DNA of 64,000 nucleotides from Ditylenchus dipsaci (Eukaryota; Nematoda; Chromadorea; Rhabditida; Anguinidae). How positions within the stretch are numbered: position 1 is the first letter of the stretch; each line of letters starts with the position of its first letter. The stretch lies in contig SADC01000888.1 in NCBI GenBank assembly GCA_004194705.1, positions 37,088 to 101,087 of the forward strand. Direction: 5' to 3'. Of the stretch, positions 1 to 11,416 are shown piece after piece. A program made the position numbers and the translations under genes. A model generated the notes under the pieces. The model worked only from the letters and a program-made list of their open reading frames with translations, was not told the origin of the DNA and made no database searches.

Positions 1-100
1 CGTGGCACATTTCCCTAAAACGTGGCACATTTTCACGAAAACGTGGCACTTTTTCGCCTTCTTGACTAGAATCGAAAAACGTGGCACTTTTACGTATCGT
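1..100. repeat. Short direct repeats with core ACGTGGCAC
   Basis: The words CGTGGCACAT or ACGTGGCACT occur four times, starting near 1, 21, 40 and 79, separated by A/T-rich spacers. This resembles the subterminal word array of one end of a transposable element cut off by the window edge. No coding potential is seen. Confidence 0.6.
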
Positions 101-138
101 CCAATCAGAAATGAGCTGTGAAGTAATTATCTCTAGCT

Positions 139-532
139 GGTACTTATGCTGTTGACGGCGCCACCCCAAATTTTTCTTTTTTTTGCTTTTGCTAAAACAT
201 TTTTTGTATTTTTGCTTTGTTCGTTCTTTTGCAATTATTTTTACTCCCTCTTTTTCTATTTCTCCTCGCTAGCTCTCACCGCTTATGTAATTTTTCAGTT
301 TTCAATAGCGATGGAAGAACTTCGGAATTTCACCAAAAAAGAACCTTATTTCAGTCGTATGTATCTGATTTTGAAGAAAATTTAATGGATGTGATATTTT
401 CTATCATTTGTGGTCTCAAATTGCGGAATTGTATGTTTTTTGATTTGTAATAAATGAATTTCTGATGTAACAAAGGTTGTATATTGTCAAAAAACAAAAA
501 ATTTGGGTGGCGCCGTCAACAGCATAAGTACC
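139..532. mobile_element. hAT-like MITE with perfect 8-bp target duplication
   Basis: The ends are inverted repeats of about 28 bp (GGTACTTATGCTGTTGACGG at the left, its complement at the right). The element is flanked on both sides by CTCTAGCT (131-138 and 533-540). An exact 8-bp duplication is the hAT hallmark. The interior is T-rich, and its short open frames look like chance frames. No transposase remnant is visible, so this is a non-autonomous copy. Confidence 0.85.
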
Positions 533-540
533 CTCTAGCT

Positions 541-1190
541 TTTATAACGTCTGGCAAAAGCAGGCATTGGCCATATTTTGACCTTTGATTGTATGTTGGG
601 CGTAAAGTGAATGACTGTTAAAGCAAAGCAAATTCTCTGTTCTCAGCTAGTTTTTATGAGCAAACAGACCATATGAAAATTTCGTTGAAATTGTTTTTTC
701 AAGAAAAATTGCTGGTTTGATGGAGTAGCACTGATTCATTTCCTTTGGTTAAACATGAATAGCAGTCAGCCATTTTTCGACTTTGGATGTTAATTGAGCA
801 GAGGCATATTTTTTTTGCAATTTTCAGTGGTTCTCTTATTTTACAAATCATATGTTTGGTATTCAATAGAGTAGTGGCAGACAAGTCTGACAACAAAAAC
901 CCTGATACATCATTACTCTCTGTGCATATTCAATCTACTATCAGTCTGCACAATAGCAAAGAGCAAGTATTGCTATCAGTTCGCACCGCTGCTCCAACAA
1001 AATTACTGCAATACAGTTTAGCAGGCAAAACTAAGGGTCCCAATAATCACTTTATGGGATAAGAAATTTGGTTGTAGATAAATCTAGTGACAAAATATTC
1101 TTCAAAAAATGTCTCCTTTATTTCCATTTTTTGTTGATATAGCCCTAACTTCCTTTAAAAAGTTAGACCTGAATGACCTAAAAATCGCAC
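541..1190. other. Non-coding, nothing recognised
   Basis: AT-rich sequence with no exon-like frame flanked by splice signals. The 91-codon open frame at 787-1062 has no recognisable motif. Confidence 0.4.
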
Positions 1191-1194
1191 TGAT

Positions 1195-1450
1195 ACCGTA
1201 TTTCTTCTAAGAATGCCCCCCCCCCACGGCTTTTTAATAAAACTTCTAATTTTCGGAAAAATATAAGATTGATTTTGAGATTTTAGGTTAAAATCTAAAA
1301 CTCAGAAAACAGAATTAGTAGAGCTCGTAGGAGTTAATAAAACGATATAAACAGCGAGATGAAATTTTTGCTTTAGGCTGAGCTGCAGGTTCCTGAAGTC
1401 AAGCAGATCTTTTTGAAAGGGGGGGGCCTTTTTAGAGAAAATACAATATT
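1195..1450. mobile_element. CCGTATTT-family palindromic MITE (poly-C word)
   Basis: The left end reads ACCGTATTTCTTCTAAGAAT followed by a C run. The right end has a G run and then TTTTTAGAGAAAATAC. The interior contains a GAGCTCGTAGGAGTTAA block shared with the family members at 10920, 32802 and 53920. The termini match the TA-flanked CCGTATTT family found about a dozen times in the window. Confidence 0.65.
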
Positions 1451-1884
1451 TGCTTCAAATTGATTTATCGTATTTATTCTAATAGAGCCAATTCTGACCC
1501 TATTTTTGAGCCCCCGAAAAATATTGAAATGTCAATCGAAATTCGCCCTAACTCTGAAATCTTAGTCAAAAAACGAGGGGGTCCGGCTCTAGTAGAAAAA
1601 ATACGGTACCTAGTTAAAAATTATTGGGTACTTATCCCGTTTACCTCGCCCAATTTTTTGAAAAGTGGCCCAAAAACAGGTCCTAAGCTAAAAATACGAT
1701 ACAAGAAACGTTTCCATTTTTAGGCTCAGGCAAGGGTAGGTAATCGTACGTTACGACGGGCTCAAAAATGTTTCGAAGTTAAAAAAGTAAGAAAAACATG
1801 TTTGAGTCTGTCCTAACATATGATGGCCTACCCTTGCCGAAGCCTAAAATACACACCAGGGGACCAAGTCACATGGTGGTAATA
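1451..1884. repeat. Decayed repeat ends including a TAGGCTCAGGCAAGGG foldback
   Basis: A second, degenerate CCGTATTT-type end (TCGTATTTATTCTAATAGAG) lies near 1467. Between about 1718 and 1850, TTTTTAGGCTCAGGCAAGGG pairs with the inverted CCTACCCTTGCCGAAGCC. The same pair recurs near 41220, 43990, 45070 and 57720-57830, so it belongs to a dispersed family. No gene is supported. Confidence 0.5.
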
Positions 1885-2750
1885 GCCGAACGCATAGCTG
1901 CACGAACGCCAGCGCCAGCGCCGGCGCTAGCAGCGCCAGCGCCGGCGCCCGGCGCTATTTAAGCGCCGGGCGCTCATAGCGCCCGGCGCTTTTTCCGGCG
2001 CTGGCGCGAATATTTTGACTAGGCCGGCGCTGGCGCCGGCGCTCGCGAAATTTTTTCTGGCTAGGCCGGCGCTGGCGCCGGCGCTGGCGTGAAATGGTGA
2101 ATAGACCGGCGCTGGCACCGGTGCGCAAATTTTCACGAATTGCTAGACTGTCGCTTTTTTGTTTTGTATTAAGTCATTGTTGTTGTAAACAAGTTCATGC
2201 CAATTCTTTAATTTATAAACTTCTTCAAAAATATAAATTTCCTAGTGGTGTTACTTGAATATGCAACAATACGTGTTTCATTCAATAAGTCTTTCAAGAA
2301 CATCGTTTTGTTTTTTCATTCCCTTGGCTATTTTTCTGGCCTTCAACTTTTGAACTAGCATTTCAAGGTACTCGTCAACAATTTGTTGGGCTCTTTGGAA
2401 TGCGAGGTCACAGGTGCCTTTACTATGCTTGAAACTTTTTAACTTTTTACCAACTTGAGGTTTATCCAACTCTTGAAAAGGTTGCGCACGACATTCTCAC
2501 AATACCTGCAAGCAGTGCAGCAGTGGAGAGACTGTTTAGCATTATGGCAATGCACTCATCTGGCCGAAAAACGTCAACTGGCTAACAGCTACTAAATAGC
2601 AAGACTATGTTGGTATACAATTCTGCCCTGATAAATATTTGATATGGAATAAAAAATGTTGAAAATTATGTCAATAATTTGTAGAAAAGCCGCTTTTGAG
2701 TGCGCCGGCGCTGGCGCTATTTTTTGGACAGCGTGCAGCTATGGCCGAAC
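1885..2750. mobile_element. hAT element remnant with GCGCCGGCGC-rich subterminal arrays
   Basis: The left end (ATAGCCGAACGCATAGCTGC) and right end (GCAGCTATGGCCGAAC) are inverted copies. Next to them lie very GC-rich arrays of GCGCCGGCGC and GCGCTGGCGC words, dense on the left at 1905-2125 and short on the right near 2702. The interior holds a hAT transposase C-terminal fragment (separate entry). The GC-rich ends stand out sharply from the AT-rich surroundings. Confidence 0.7.
2445..2583 (+). pseudogene. hAT transposase C-terminal dimerisation-domain fragment
   Basis: In the frame through 2484 the plus strand reads VYPTLEKVAHDILTIPASSA followed by AVERLFSI. This is the conserved core of the hAT-family C-terminal dimerisation domain (IPASSAA-ER-FS). 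The frame ends at a stop near 2583, and there is no upstream catalytic DDE region of any length. It is a decayed relic lying inside the element at 1885-2750. An overlapping 63-codon minus-strand frame (2278-2469) is probably a shadow. Confidence 0.75.
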
Positions 2751-3049
2751 GGCACTCTTATTCACCTATACATCTGCATACCATAATTTCTATATGCGGT
2801 AGACCCTAAGAAGTAAAACACATTCGAAACTTATTACCTTTTCTTAATTTTGACTAAAATTTAGTCAAAAATGACCCCAAAATACCATAAAAAGACCATC
2901 TGGCCTTTATGAGCTGACGTCAAAATTTTTTGAAAATTGTTTTTCTATTTATTAATTTGAAAGTGTTTAGAATTGTTTATTGTATCGTATTTAGCAGAAA
3001 AAATAGCTTAGGACTTGTTTTCGGGTCACTTTTCAAAAATTTGGGGTGG

Positions 3050-3245
3050 GGTAAAGGACTGCCATATGTCCTTTTTAAAAAGATTTGTCCTTTTTTTCGG
3101 AATCCCAATTTTTTTTTTTGAAATTTTAGTCAAAAATTTTTTTCACTTCAAAATGGCAATAAGCACTAAATAAAATGCACTTTTTCATACAAATTCCTTT
3201 TTGCCCAAATGTCCTTTTTTAAATTTTGAGATGGCAGCCCTGGGT
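3050..3245 (+). repeat. Dispersed repeat (TGTCCTTTTT / ATGGCAGCCCTG type), copy 1
   Basis: This stretch recurs in inverted orientation at about 41655-41870 and, more diverged, near 9610-9830. Shared features are the paired TGTCCTTTTTAAA motifs, an AAATGGCAATAAGCACTA segment, and the terminal GGCAGCCCTG. The rest of 2750-3460 is AT-rich without a recognisable gene. Confidence 0.55.
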
Positions 3246-3464
3246 AAACGGGATAAGTACCAATTATTGTGTGTAATAAAAATTTTGGTGATGTTTTTTA
3301 AGTGTTGCACACCTTAAAAAATTAGAGGAAAAATCGAGAGATTTTTATTATCTTACTTGATTTTTTTAACTACAACAACAACAATTATGAAATTAAAAAG
3401 GCATAAAGAGTAAAATTGTCTTGAAATTTGTTTATTTCTGCTGACATTTAAACGAAGAGCGAAT

Positions 3465-6400
3465 TTACAAGCGCAATGTGCAACATTTGGCTGATCCACC
3501 ACTTTTTATAAACTCAGACATGTCTAGGAAGTGAGTTTTGAAGCCGATTTTTTCTAGCATTTTTGCTGTGTTCTCCGAGCCTGAAATTAATTTAGGATAA
3601 ATGTGTACCAAATTATAGCATGACGTCTAAACCCTCTAGTAAGCAAGTTTTAGAGAATAGGCTTTTAATTTTTTCAATAAAAAAAATTCTATCATGGCTT
3701 ACGCTAATATATATAAAGTCAGACAGAAAGTTTCCAAAAATATTTCATAAGTTACCATATTTACTCTATTAAACGGCCCTGGCAATTACTTTTTCAACTA
3801 CAAAAGTAGGACAAATTCAAGTCGATTTTGAGAATTTTGTGCTGTTCAACCGAAATGTCAAAAGTGAAATCAGGCAAGCTCCCAGTAATTAAGAAAATGA
3901 AAAAACGGATTTACCGAAAAAGTTTTGGGCTGAGATATAGGTGGGGGAGGAGGCGGTTAAATAGAGTAAAAGCGGTCCTTACGAAAAAACGGCGTAAGCC
4001 CGGTAAGTGTCATTAGCACTGATTTTCGGGATTTACCTCATTTAAAGAGTATAAATGATAGTACTTCCAGTAATTTTTTCAACTAGCTAACAAAAAAGAC
4101 TTGCCTTGATGCATAATAACTGTTTTGCCGACAACAACAGCATTGCATGCGAATCTGCAAGCATCCTGCTCATCCACTGGAACCAATTCTAATTCGTTGG
4201 CCAGATTGTGCCGTGATATTGGATCAAATGCATGTGGGTAGTACAATGCAAGATCATCAGTGAGTGGGCAAAAACAGGTGTCAATGTGGTAGAACCTGAA
4301 AAATTAATGGTTTTGAAACCTAAATCTAATAAAAAAAAGTCTTCCGCTACCTGGGGTCAATTAGTCGCAGTCCGTAAGCCTGAATACATGGATTTGAATT
4401 AATATTACAGATTTGTGGGCATTAAAAAAACGTAAGGTGTCGCTACACCAGGTCATAGCATCGAATATAAAAACTGAATAAAAACAAGACTATGATTTTT
4501 GATGGATATATACCGGTCTAATTATTTTAGAAGAAACTAATTACGGCTGTCAGACAGACTGTCAAAAACTTTCAGACGGCGAACGAGAACACACACAGAG
4601 AAACCCATTTTCAAAATTTCAGTTTCTATCTTATTTTAAGACAAATTTTATAAATTTCTAAAACTAATGAGTAGTGTGTGGAAATGTGTGAATACAATCC
4701 GGCCATTTTCCCTAATTTAGGTGTTAACTGGCTGGGTTTTTTCAAGCGGCTTTTCAAATGTCTAATAGTTTGTTTTTCTCAAGCATGTGCAACTTTTTCA
4801 CAAGGCATTTTTAAATCTAAAAATTTTAAAGAATTTTATGTATTATGTTACCGTGGTAAACTACCATGGTGAAAATGTCAAAACCATGGTAAATCTTTAT
4901 AATACGTTACCATGGTAAATTACTTTTGTTTTTACCGTGGTAATTTACCATGATTATAATAATAGGAGCCCTGGTCACAAACTCAAGAATTTCATGTTTG
5001 TACGCCGCCACGACTTTTTCCACCCTCACTAAATCGACTACATCTACAAGAATCTGGGGTCGTATTCAGGTAGGTCAGTTGCAACTGTTTTTTTTAATTC
5101 GTGGTCCTGACACTATTTTCCCGTTTCCTTGGTGCTTGAGTTATGGATGTAAAAGCACTCGTGATCTACTCGACCCGTTTCAGACTGGCCAAGTATGTTC
5201 AAAGATCACGAGTAACTTTTGATATAAAACTCAAGTCCACCCGTTTTACGTGCGAGTAGGATCAATCAGTAATTTTCGATCTACTGACTCTACTAACCGA
5301 CCTGAATACCATTCCTGGATCTTAGCTTTCTAACAGGCAATTAAATTCGACCAAATGGTTTTAAAGTTAAGATATTTACTGGTACGAATGGAAATCCTAA
5401 ATCGAAAACTGCCGTTGTTAAAACTCGTGAATCGCTTATTTTTTTAATCATTCAGTAGAGTCTAATAGCTTGTAAGAAAGCTGAAATCCAGGACACATTG
5501 TTTTAAATTTTTTTAGGATAATATTGAAATAAGTTATAAAATACAGTTTTGAAAATTAAGGATTAAGGATTGCTGGATTTCATTAATTTGATTTCAGCAG
5601 TTTGGTGTTGCCTTTCGATTTTATCTAAACAACTTTTTAAATATTTTTCCAAGCATAAATAACCTTGAAAGGTAGCTCTACATCTTTTAGTTTTTCAGCT
5701 ACATTTTTTAGAGCTCTGACATCAGTTCGAGGTCCGATTCCGCAAAACAACTTGTTTCTGGTCTTTGCCCACCCAAAGAGCATCTCCAGAACCTAAAAAT
5801 TTAAAAACAAATTAAAAGTTGCAGTTAACATTGCTCGGATTCATCATCCACAGCAAAGAATACTTTAGTGACCTTCGAAAGGGATCTCCAGATCTTGGCA
5901 TGTGGTGTAACCATGTTCTTGAAACCACCTCTTGTAAAAGTAGTTCTCTCCTTTACGTTCAGGGTAAAAAAAATTAGCAATATAGGATTTTTTGTTGCGA
6001 ACCACTGCTGCATTTGCTGTGAACACTAGATCGGGGTAGAGATCAGCTCCAGTTGGCTAAATTTAACTGGTAAATGTATTTTTTCGCAGTTAAAAAACAT
6101 AGTCGAGAAATTGACTGTTTAATATGGAAGAGCAAAATAAAAATTAAGTGTCGAAGAGCCAATTTCTGAGATTCGACCTCCGACTGACTGTCACCGAGTT
6201 GAATTCTGACTGCTAAATCAGTGGAAGCCAAGCTATTTGATTTTCGATTTTGAATATTAACAGGTTCAGATATTTGGTTTGTGTGCTTGGTCGATCCACA
6301 ATTAATGAGAAGTTTCCATCTGAGCATGGGCGTAGCCAGGGGGGGGGCTGAGGGGCTATAGCCCGTCAGATTTTTCGAAAAAAATTGTTAAGTAAAACAC

Positions 6401-6912
6401 GATAAAACTCAAAAACGGTGTAGGGAAAATGACCTCTCGGGGGCTTTAGCCACCTTGTCAGATCTTTCTGGCTACGCTCTGCATCTGAGGGATTATGACT
6501 GAACGCGTAAGACTTCAAGTTAAAATCTCGACTAAACAAAAAGCAGTGTTTTCAGACTCAGGAAGTAGTGTTGTGAGGCTCATCAAACTAAGTAGCAGCC
6601 ACACTGCATTAAATATTTTCATATGTCGAAATTTTTTTTACCATATTGATACCATCGCAAAAACCATAAAATGTAAATTCAAAAAATTATTCAGGAACAT
6701 TAATTTTTCGTTAAGAACTAAAACTACTTGGTTTTCAAAAAAGCGAGCTAAGAATCTATTCAAAATATTAATAAATAGTCTATTACCTCCATTACGACCA
6801 CCTGACCCCCTGCTTGAACAATGCTTTGCCTGAGCGTTTCCCACTGCTTCATTGCTTTAGTATTATCCACTGCAGTGCAGGGATCCATCCATGGGTTGAT
6901 GGAGTATTTCAC
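3465..6912 (-). CDS. Amidinohydrolase of the dimethylarginine dimethylaminohydrolase / CtlX type (first exon missing)
   Basis: Six exons read on the minus strand: 6787-6912, 5873-6056, 5664-5792, 4351-4379, 4105-4295 and 3465-3580 (stop at 3465-3467), about 257 residues. Family landmarks in order are VKYSINPWMDP, DLVFTANAAVV with ANFFYPERKGE, FEGSGDALW, CGIGPRTD, GLRLIDPRFYHIDTCFCPL, ACNAVVVG, and the C-terminal EFIKSGGSAKCCTLRL. In this fold the FYHIDT histidine and the Cys of the SAKC segment are the expected catalytic residues. Such enzymes hydrolyse guanidino-modified arginines, for example methylarginine to citrulline, in the cytosol; the exact substrate here is inferred. Exon phases agree except for exon 5664-5792, which is one base out between GDALW and LFCGIG. 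The intron 3581-4104 has a GC donor. The acceptor before 6912 is good (TTCCACAG), so a short N-terminal exon must lie upstream, but I did not find it. Confidence 0.9.
3757..3975. mobile_element. CCGTATTT-family MITE (AAACGGCC word) in amidinohydrolase intron
   Basis: The left end ACCATATTTACTCTATTAAA plus CGGCCC pairs with the right-hand GGCGGTTAAATAGAGTAAA. It lies in the intron 3581-4104. The interior carries a TTAAGAAAATGAAAAAACGG stretch and a CGATTTTGAG block typical of this family. Confidence 0.55.
4103..4104 (-). other. Non-canonical GC donor of a GC-AG intron
   Basis: The exon ends ATGCATCAAG and is followed by GCAAGTC on the minus strand. The phase (G then GC) joins the acceptor TTTCAG at 3581 to give HQ-G-SENTAKML, exactly as expected for the protein family. 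The rest of the donor (AAGGCAAGT) is a strong U1 match, typical of true GC-AG introns. Confidence 0.75.
4846..4957. repeat. Cluster of TTACCATGGTAA palindromes
   Basis: Seven near-copies of TACC(A/G)TGGTAA lie within about 110 bp. Outer copies carry CCGTGG and inner ones CCATGG. The cluster folds back on itself and resembles the word-array MITEs elsewhere in the window. It lies in the amidinohydrolase intron 4380-5663, whose remainder is AT-rich and holds no exon I can support. Confidence 0.6.
6325..6481. mobile_element. Small hAT-like MITE, 8-bp duplication CATCTGAG
   Basis: The left end CATGGGCGTAGCCAGGGGG and the right end CTGGCTACGCTCTG are inverted. CATCTGAG flanks both sides (6317-6324 and 6482-6489). 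At 157 bp it is too short to code for anything. It lies in the amidinohydrolase intron 6057-6786. G runs follow the left TIR. Confidence 0.8.
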
Positions 6913-7347
6913 CTGTGGAAAATCGTTATTTATAGAAAAAATAAGTAAATATGTCTAACTTCTAAAGACGTTTTCCGGGTTTGGGCGCTAAGGCATGTTT
7001 TTTACTAAAAGACCATGCCCGTAGTCGGCAATGAGAGGTTCACACGTTTGAATGCGCGCGGGACACTTTTTTATTGCGAAAATATTCAGGACTGTTTTTT
7101 AGTTTATACACGTTCAAATTGAACAACAAAAGAAATCGAAGAGGCATAGTGTAAGGATTGTTGCGTTCAATCGAACGGCATTTCCAGTCGAGACAATAGG
7201 TTTCCAAGGAAACCTATTGCAGCCTCTAATAGTTCCAGATTTGAATAAGTTAATACAAATCCAGATTTGTCCTGTCCAGATTTAGTCGATAGAACGGGTT
7301 AAGTTTCAAAGTCAATTATTCTATTTGTGGATCTTGATTTTTGAAGC

Positions 7348-7947
7348 TTGCTCTATCTGATGTCTAAGGTTAGTGAGATTAAATTGATAGTTTTGGTACG
7401 CACTCAGTTGAGATCACTCCTGACAATAAGCCGTCCCGTTCCAGAACTTTATTTGACTTTGGCTTCCAAGTCAATACTTCCAGTTATTGCTTCAGTTAAA
7501 AAGGCTGAGCCCAAGTATTTCAGTATATTCTATCCGGTCCAGTCTAATCCAGATTTATGCGTTCCAGATCTTAAGTTTAAGCCCAAGGAGGCGCCTTCTC
7601 TATTTCCAGATTTGCATGATGGATCAACTTGCCTGGATCTTCCGAAGTGTGCGAAATGGCTCATCGGGATTCCCTCCGCATGGTTTCGTTCTCCGCCTCC
7701 AGTCCGCGCTCCCACTTGCAATACGAAGAGGCATTGTGTCTCAGCTGTGGTGTCTTTGGTGCCTGCCTTGGATGCATGGAAACAATCCAGCTTTCGTCTC
7801 AGCCGTTGTCTCTCAGCCGAAGTTGAATTTGGTTGCTCCCCAAGAATAGTTCCAGCTGAAGTGGCCGAAGACAAAGCTCAGTATGTAGTTCTCTTATTGT
7901 TAATACTCCAGATTGTATTCCCAAATCAAAACTCCATTATACAATAA
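7348..7947 (+). other. 199-codon open frame of unknown nature
   Basis: This is the longest open frame in the window (MLYLMSKVSEIKLIV...). It lies in a locally GC-richer stretch. TCCAGATTTG / TCCAGATTTA recurs several times across and upstream of it (7235-7620), so the sequence looks repetitive and not like host coding DNA. It has no recognisable motif, no coiled coil and no convincing flanking splice sites. The opposite strand is also open for 114 codons. It may be part of the surrounding element. Confidence 0.25.
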
Positions 7948-8407
7948 AATACCCAGTCTAATGGCACGAAAAATTAACCAACGAACCAAAATAAAAAATT
8001 ACGCCAAAAACAAAAGGGCAGGAAGGATGGCCACCCTGTAGTTCTCGCGGCCGATAACTTCCGGCCTGTGTAAAAGGTAAAATTGTTCCCGGTTCATATA
8101 AAAAACTATTTTTGCCAATGCTCACATAATAGATACAATATTTTTCAACTTCAGAATTTTAGTTTATCAATTACAACTGACTTATTAAGCGTCACTACTC
8201 GCCTGGTGTACGGGACTGACCTCGATTCGCTTACACATTGTGATTCGCTACAGCGATTTTGCTACACTGGCGATTCGCTACAGCGGTTCGCTACATTTTT
8301 TCCAGTTATGTTTAAACCATTGGGTAATCGATGCTTTCTACTGGAGCTGGGCAAAAAGAGACTCTATATGCATTATGATCAAGAGTAGTTCTCGGAATTA
8401 TGTCTAA

Positions 8408-8940
8408 CAGGAACCGTTGAACTGTACGATTCGATTCGAAAATTCTGACCAAAGCCATCTTGTAGAGCATAGTTGATTTACTATATAGAATTTCAATATT
8501 TTCCACAGACAGAAAAAAATCGAATCTGGAGAGTCAAAAAGATCAGCCAAAACTGCCATGGTCCCCCCCCTTGCGGATTTTCAAAAACAAATTTTCTAAG
8601 GCAAGCTTCATACAGTGACACCTGAATTTTCGATTCTTAACTGGGTCTGACACTTTTTTCCCACATTTATATGTGTTTAAAAATAGTGTCAGACCTGCTA
8701 AGTATCGAGCTTTTGGCGGTGTCACCATATCAAGGATGGATTATAAACAAATACGTTTTTAAGAATCTACGGGGGGGGATCAAGGCCGTTTCTGGCTCGA
8801 TTTTTTTCGACTCTCCAGATTTGATTTTTTCTGTCTGTGGGGAAAAAATATGAAATTCTATATAGTAAATCAACCTATGCTCTACAAGATGCTTTGTCAG
8901 AATTTTCGAATCGAATCGTACAGTTCAAACGGTTCCCTTG
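8408..8940. mobile_element. Harbinger-like MITE nested in another repeat, TAA duplication
   Basis: The ends read CAGGAACCGTTGAACTGTAC (left) and CAAGGGAACCG (right, complement), with arms extending through CGATTCGATTCGAAAATTCT. TAA flanks both sides (8405-8407 and 8941-8943). A related uninterrupted repeat at 62840-62860 reads ATGTCTAAGGTAAGTGAG, which shows the empty site. The same CAAGGGAACCG terminus is found at 11417-12055. Confidence 0.8.
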
Positions 8941-9553
8941 TAAGGTAAGTGAGTGCGCCCATCTCTAACTCTCAAGCCACCTGCGCCCCCCTCGCACACA
9001 TACCTTAGACATAAGTCTCTCGAAAGGACTCAGATGCATTAAAAATGTACTCCTCCCAGACTTTCTTTATGCTCTAGACCCCAGTTAACAAAACTGCGTT
9101 CAAATGCTATTTTTAGGGTATCTCGATACCCTTTTAGGTTGGTTCACCTTGCTCCCCCAAAGTAAAACCTCCAAAAACTGATAAAAACACGTTTGGCGAA
9201 AAACAGCCCCTTTTACATACCCTCACATGGATACCTAGGTACTACTTCTTAGGTATAACGTCCTAGACATTCCCATATCTTTTAAAGGAGTTAATTACCT
9301 AAGTATAGCACCCCAGTAACTAACAGGCCTGTTTTATCTCTCGGAGAAATTATTCGAAGGGCAGACGAACCTCTTTTGGGTCTGGTCTCTTAGGAGCCGC
9401 CAGTTGATCCTTATTCCACTACACCACCAAATAACTTATTTCAGACTAATAAGTTTCATTCAAATTCAAAAAAATAATATTGGATGTCCCGCGCTCATTC
9501 AAACGTGAGAAATTTTTATTGCCGGCTACAGGCATGGTCTTTTGAAGGAAAAG

Positions 9554-10919
9554 AGTCTAAGCTGTTAAGGAGGTAATCTCGACAGAAAAGGATTAACCCC
9601 AAATGTGGTTGTAGAGCAGAATTTCAAATTCTGAAATAAAGGACATTTTTATAAAATAAAGGACATTTAGTCAAAAAGTACCATTTTATCCAGTGATTAT
9701 TGGGGTATAAGTACCGAAAATAAAAATTTAACGCAAATTTTTTAAAAATTCTAAGGATTTCGGGTCTCAAATAAAGAACAAATCTTTAAATAAAAGACGT
9801 TTTTGAGTTCTTTTTAGATCCATATTTTGTATACAACTCGGTGTTTTGATGTCAGAAAAACTTTTGCAGAATTAAAATTTGATAAGCATAAACAATATCT
9901 GAGTTCTAAATTTTCTTTAAAAAAATTTAAAAAATCAAAATGTAGTAGAAAACTAATCCCGTTTTTCAATGGGTTTTTCCCTTTTCTGTTTACGTTTTAG
10001 ACATTCTTTCAAAGGAATTTGGAAACTCTGATATTTATGATGCTGATACAACTTTCCATTCTGCACAAGTCTTCTTCACATAGGAACACAAGTTGTAGAC
10101 AAAAAACGGCTCTGAAACCACAGTAAAAAATACGAAATTTGGATTAATCCTTTCATGTCGAGGCTATTTTCTTAACAGCTTTTACCCCCCTTTTGAAACT
10201 TGCCAATATATTTTGCAGTTAATTGGTTAATTTTGAAATTTGTGTTAATTTACCTGAAAAAAAGTAGGTCTACACATTAATATTCTTGCTAGAGGCTTAG
10301 CCATAATTTACTAATATATATATGTTTATGACAACACGAGTGACTTAATGAAAATGCTTGGAAGTTAATCGGCGCACGTTTGTTAAACTGAAGGTTGATG
10401 ATGAGACTAGTGGTCTGTGCTCATCATCATTATATTGCCTTATTAGTGGTAGTGTAACAGCAATCAACACAACCACTGCTTAGAACAGTTATAAATCAAA
10501 ATCCTTTTAACTAGTCATAGACTCACTCATTTTTTCTTTTTTTTTCTCGTGAATATCGTTGAAACAAATGCAGATGGATAGGACTAGTCAACATTTTACT
10601 TCCCTTCTACTGCTTAAACTTGACCAAAATGACGCAAGATTGCAGACAATTTTTAGCTTTGTTATTTTAGAAAACATGATATCTTACTAAAATCTTGTAT
10701 AGTTGTGAAATTGTTTAAAGAAACACTTACTAAGATTTTGGAGCGAATAACTAGGCTAACATGTTTAACGGATATCGGTCATTTAAAAAAATTCTTCAGA
10801 AAGCTATTACTTAAAAAAGGTGTGGCAGAAATTGATATACAGTCAACGCTCCTAATAACTTAAGGCTTTCATTAATGTCCTCATCAAAGCAATTCGGTTA
10901 GTCAAAAGAAATTAAATTA
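9554..10919. other. Non-coding; decayed repeat near its left end
   Basis: The segment 9610-9830 has paired AAATAAAGGACATTT motifs related to the repeats at 3050 and 41655. The remainder is AT-rich without exon-like frames. I looked for the amidinohydrolase first exon here and did not find it. Confidence 0.4.
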
Positions 10920-11115
10920 CCGTATAACTTTTAAAAAGGCGTCCGGCCGCCTTATTTTTTGGATGCCCGAAATCGGGAAATTCGGAATTTGATCTCGAGA
11001 TTTTCGGGTGCTCGTGGGGTTAAGAGAACGCATAAAACAGCTTTGCAAAATATTCACTCTAGGCTGAGATATAGGTCCCCAAAGCCGAGGGGCCGCCTTA
11101 TTAGAAGAAGTACGG
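10920..11115. mobile_element. CCGTATAA-family MITE (GGCCGCC word)
   Basis: The left end CCGTATAACTTTTAAAAAGG continues into GGCCGCC and pairs with GGCCGCCTTATTAGAAGAAG plus TACGG on the right. TA flanks both sides (10918-10919 and 11116-11117). The interior contains GATCTCGAGATTTTCGGGTG and GTGCTCGTGGGGTTAAGAG, blocks shared with the copies at 32802 and 53920. Confidence 0.75.
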
Positions 11116-11416
11116 TAAGTGACATTTCGAATACCACTTTGAACAATCTATTACCGTATAATCTCTATTAATCCCCCACACCTCTAATAATCCCCATCCC
11201 CCGAGGGGGGTTGAAAAATAATCCCCCACCCTCTAATAATCCCCCCCCATAGTTCCATAGTTTGCCTGAATAGAAAAATTTTTATAAATGAAAATTCAGC
11301 TGAAAATGACAAATGAAGATTCTTTCTCCAAATTCCTGACCACCCCCCCTCTTCCGCCTAATTTTTGAGGCGACTGCGCCGCCGTTTCTTTGGTTTTTGT
11401 TCAGTTAATTTACTCA

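Larger units (their letters stand above)
7000..9553. mobile_element. Putative 2.5-kb TIR element holding a 199-codon open frame and nested insertions
   Basis: The left segment 7000-7075 (AAAAGACCATGCCCGTAGTC ... CGCGCGGGACA) is inverted at 9483-9553 (TGTCCCGCGCTCATTCAAAC ... GGCATGGTCTTTT). The interior contains the 199-codon frame at 7348-7947, the nested element 8408-8940, and a repeat with a TCTAAGGTAAGTGAG palindrome. No target duplication is clear. The two arms could instead be independent insertions in opposite orientation. Confidence 0.45.
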
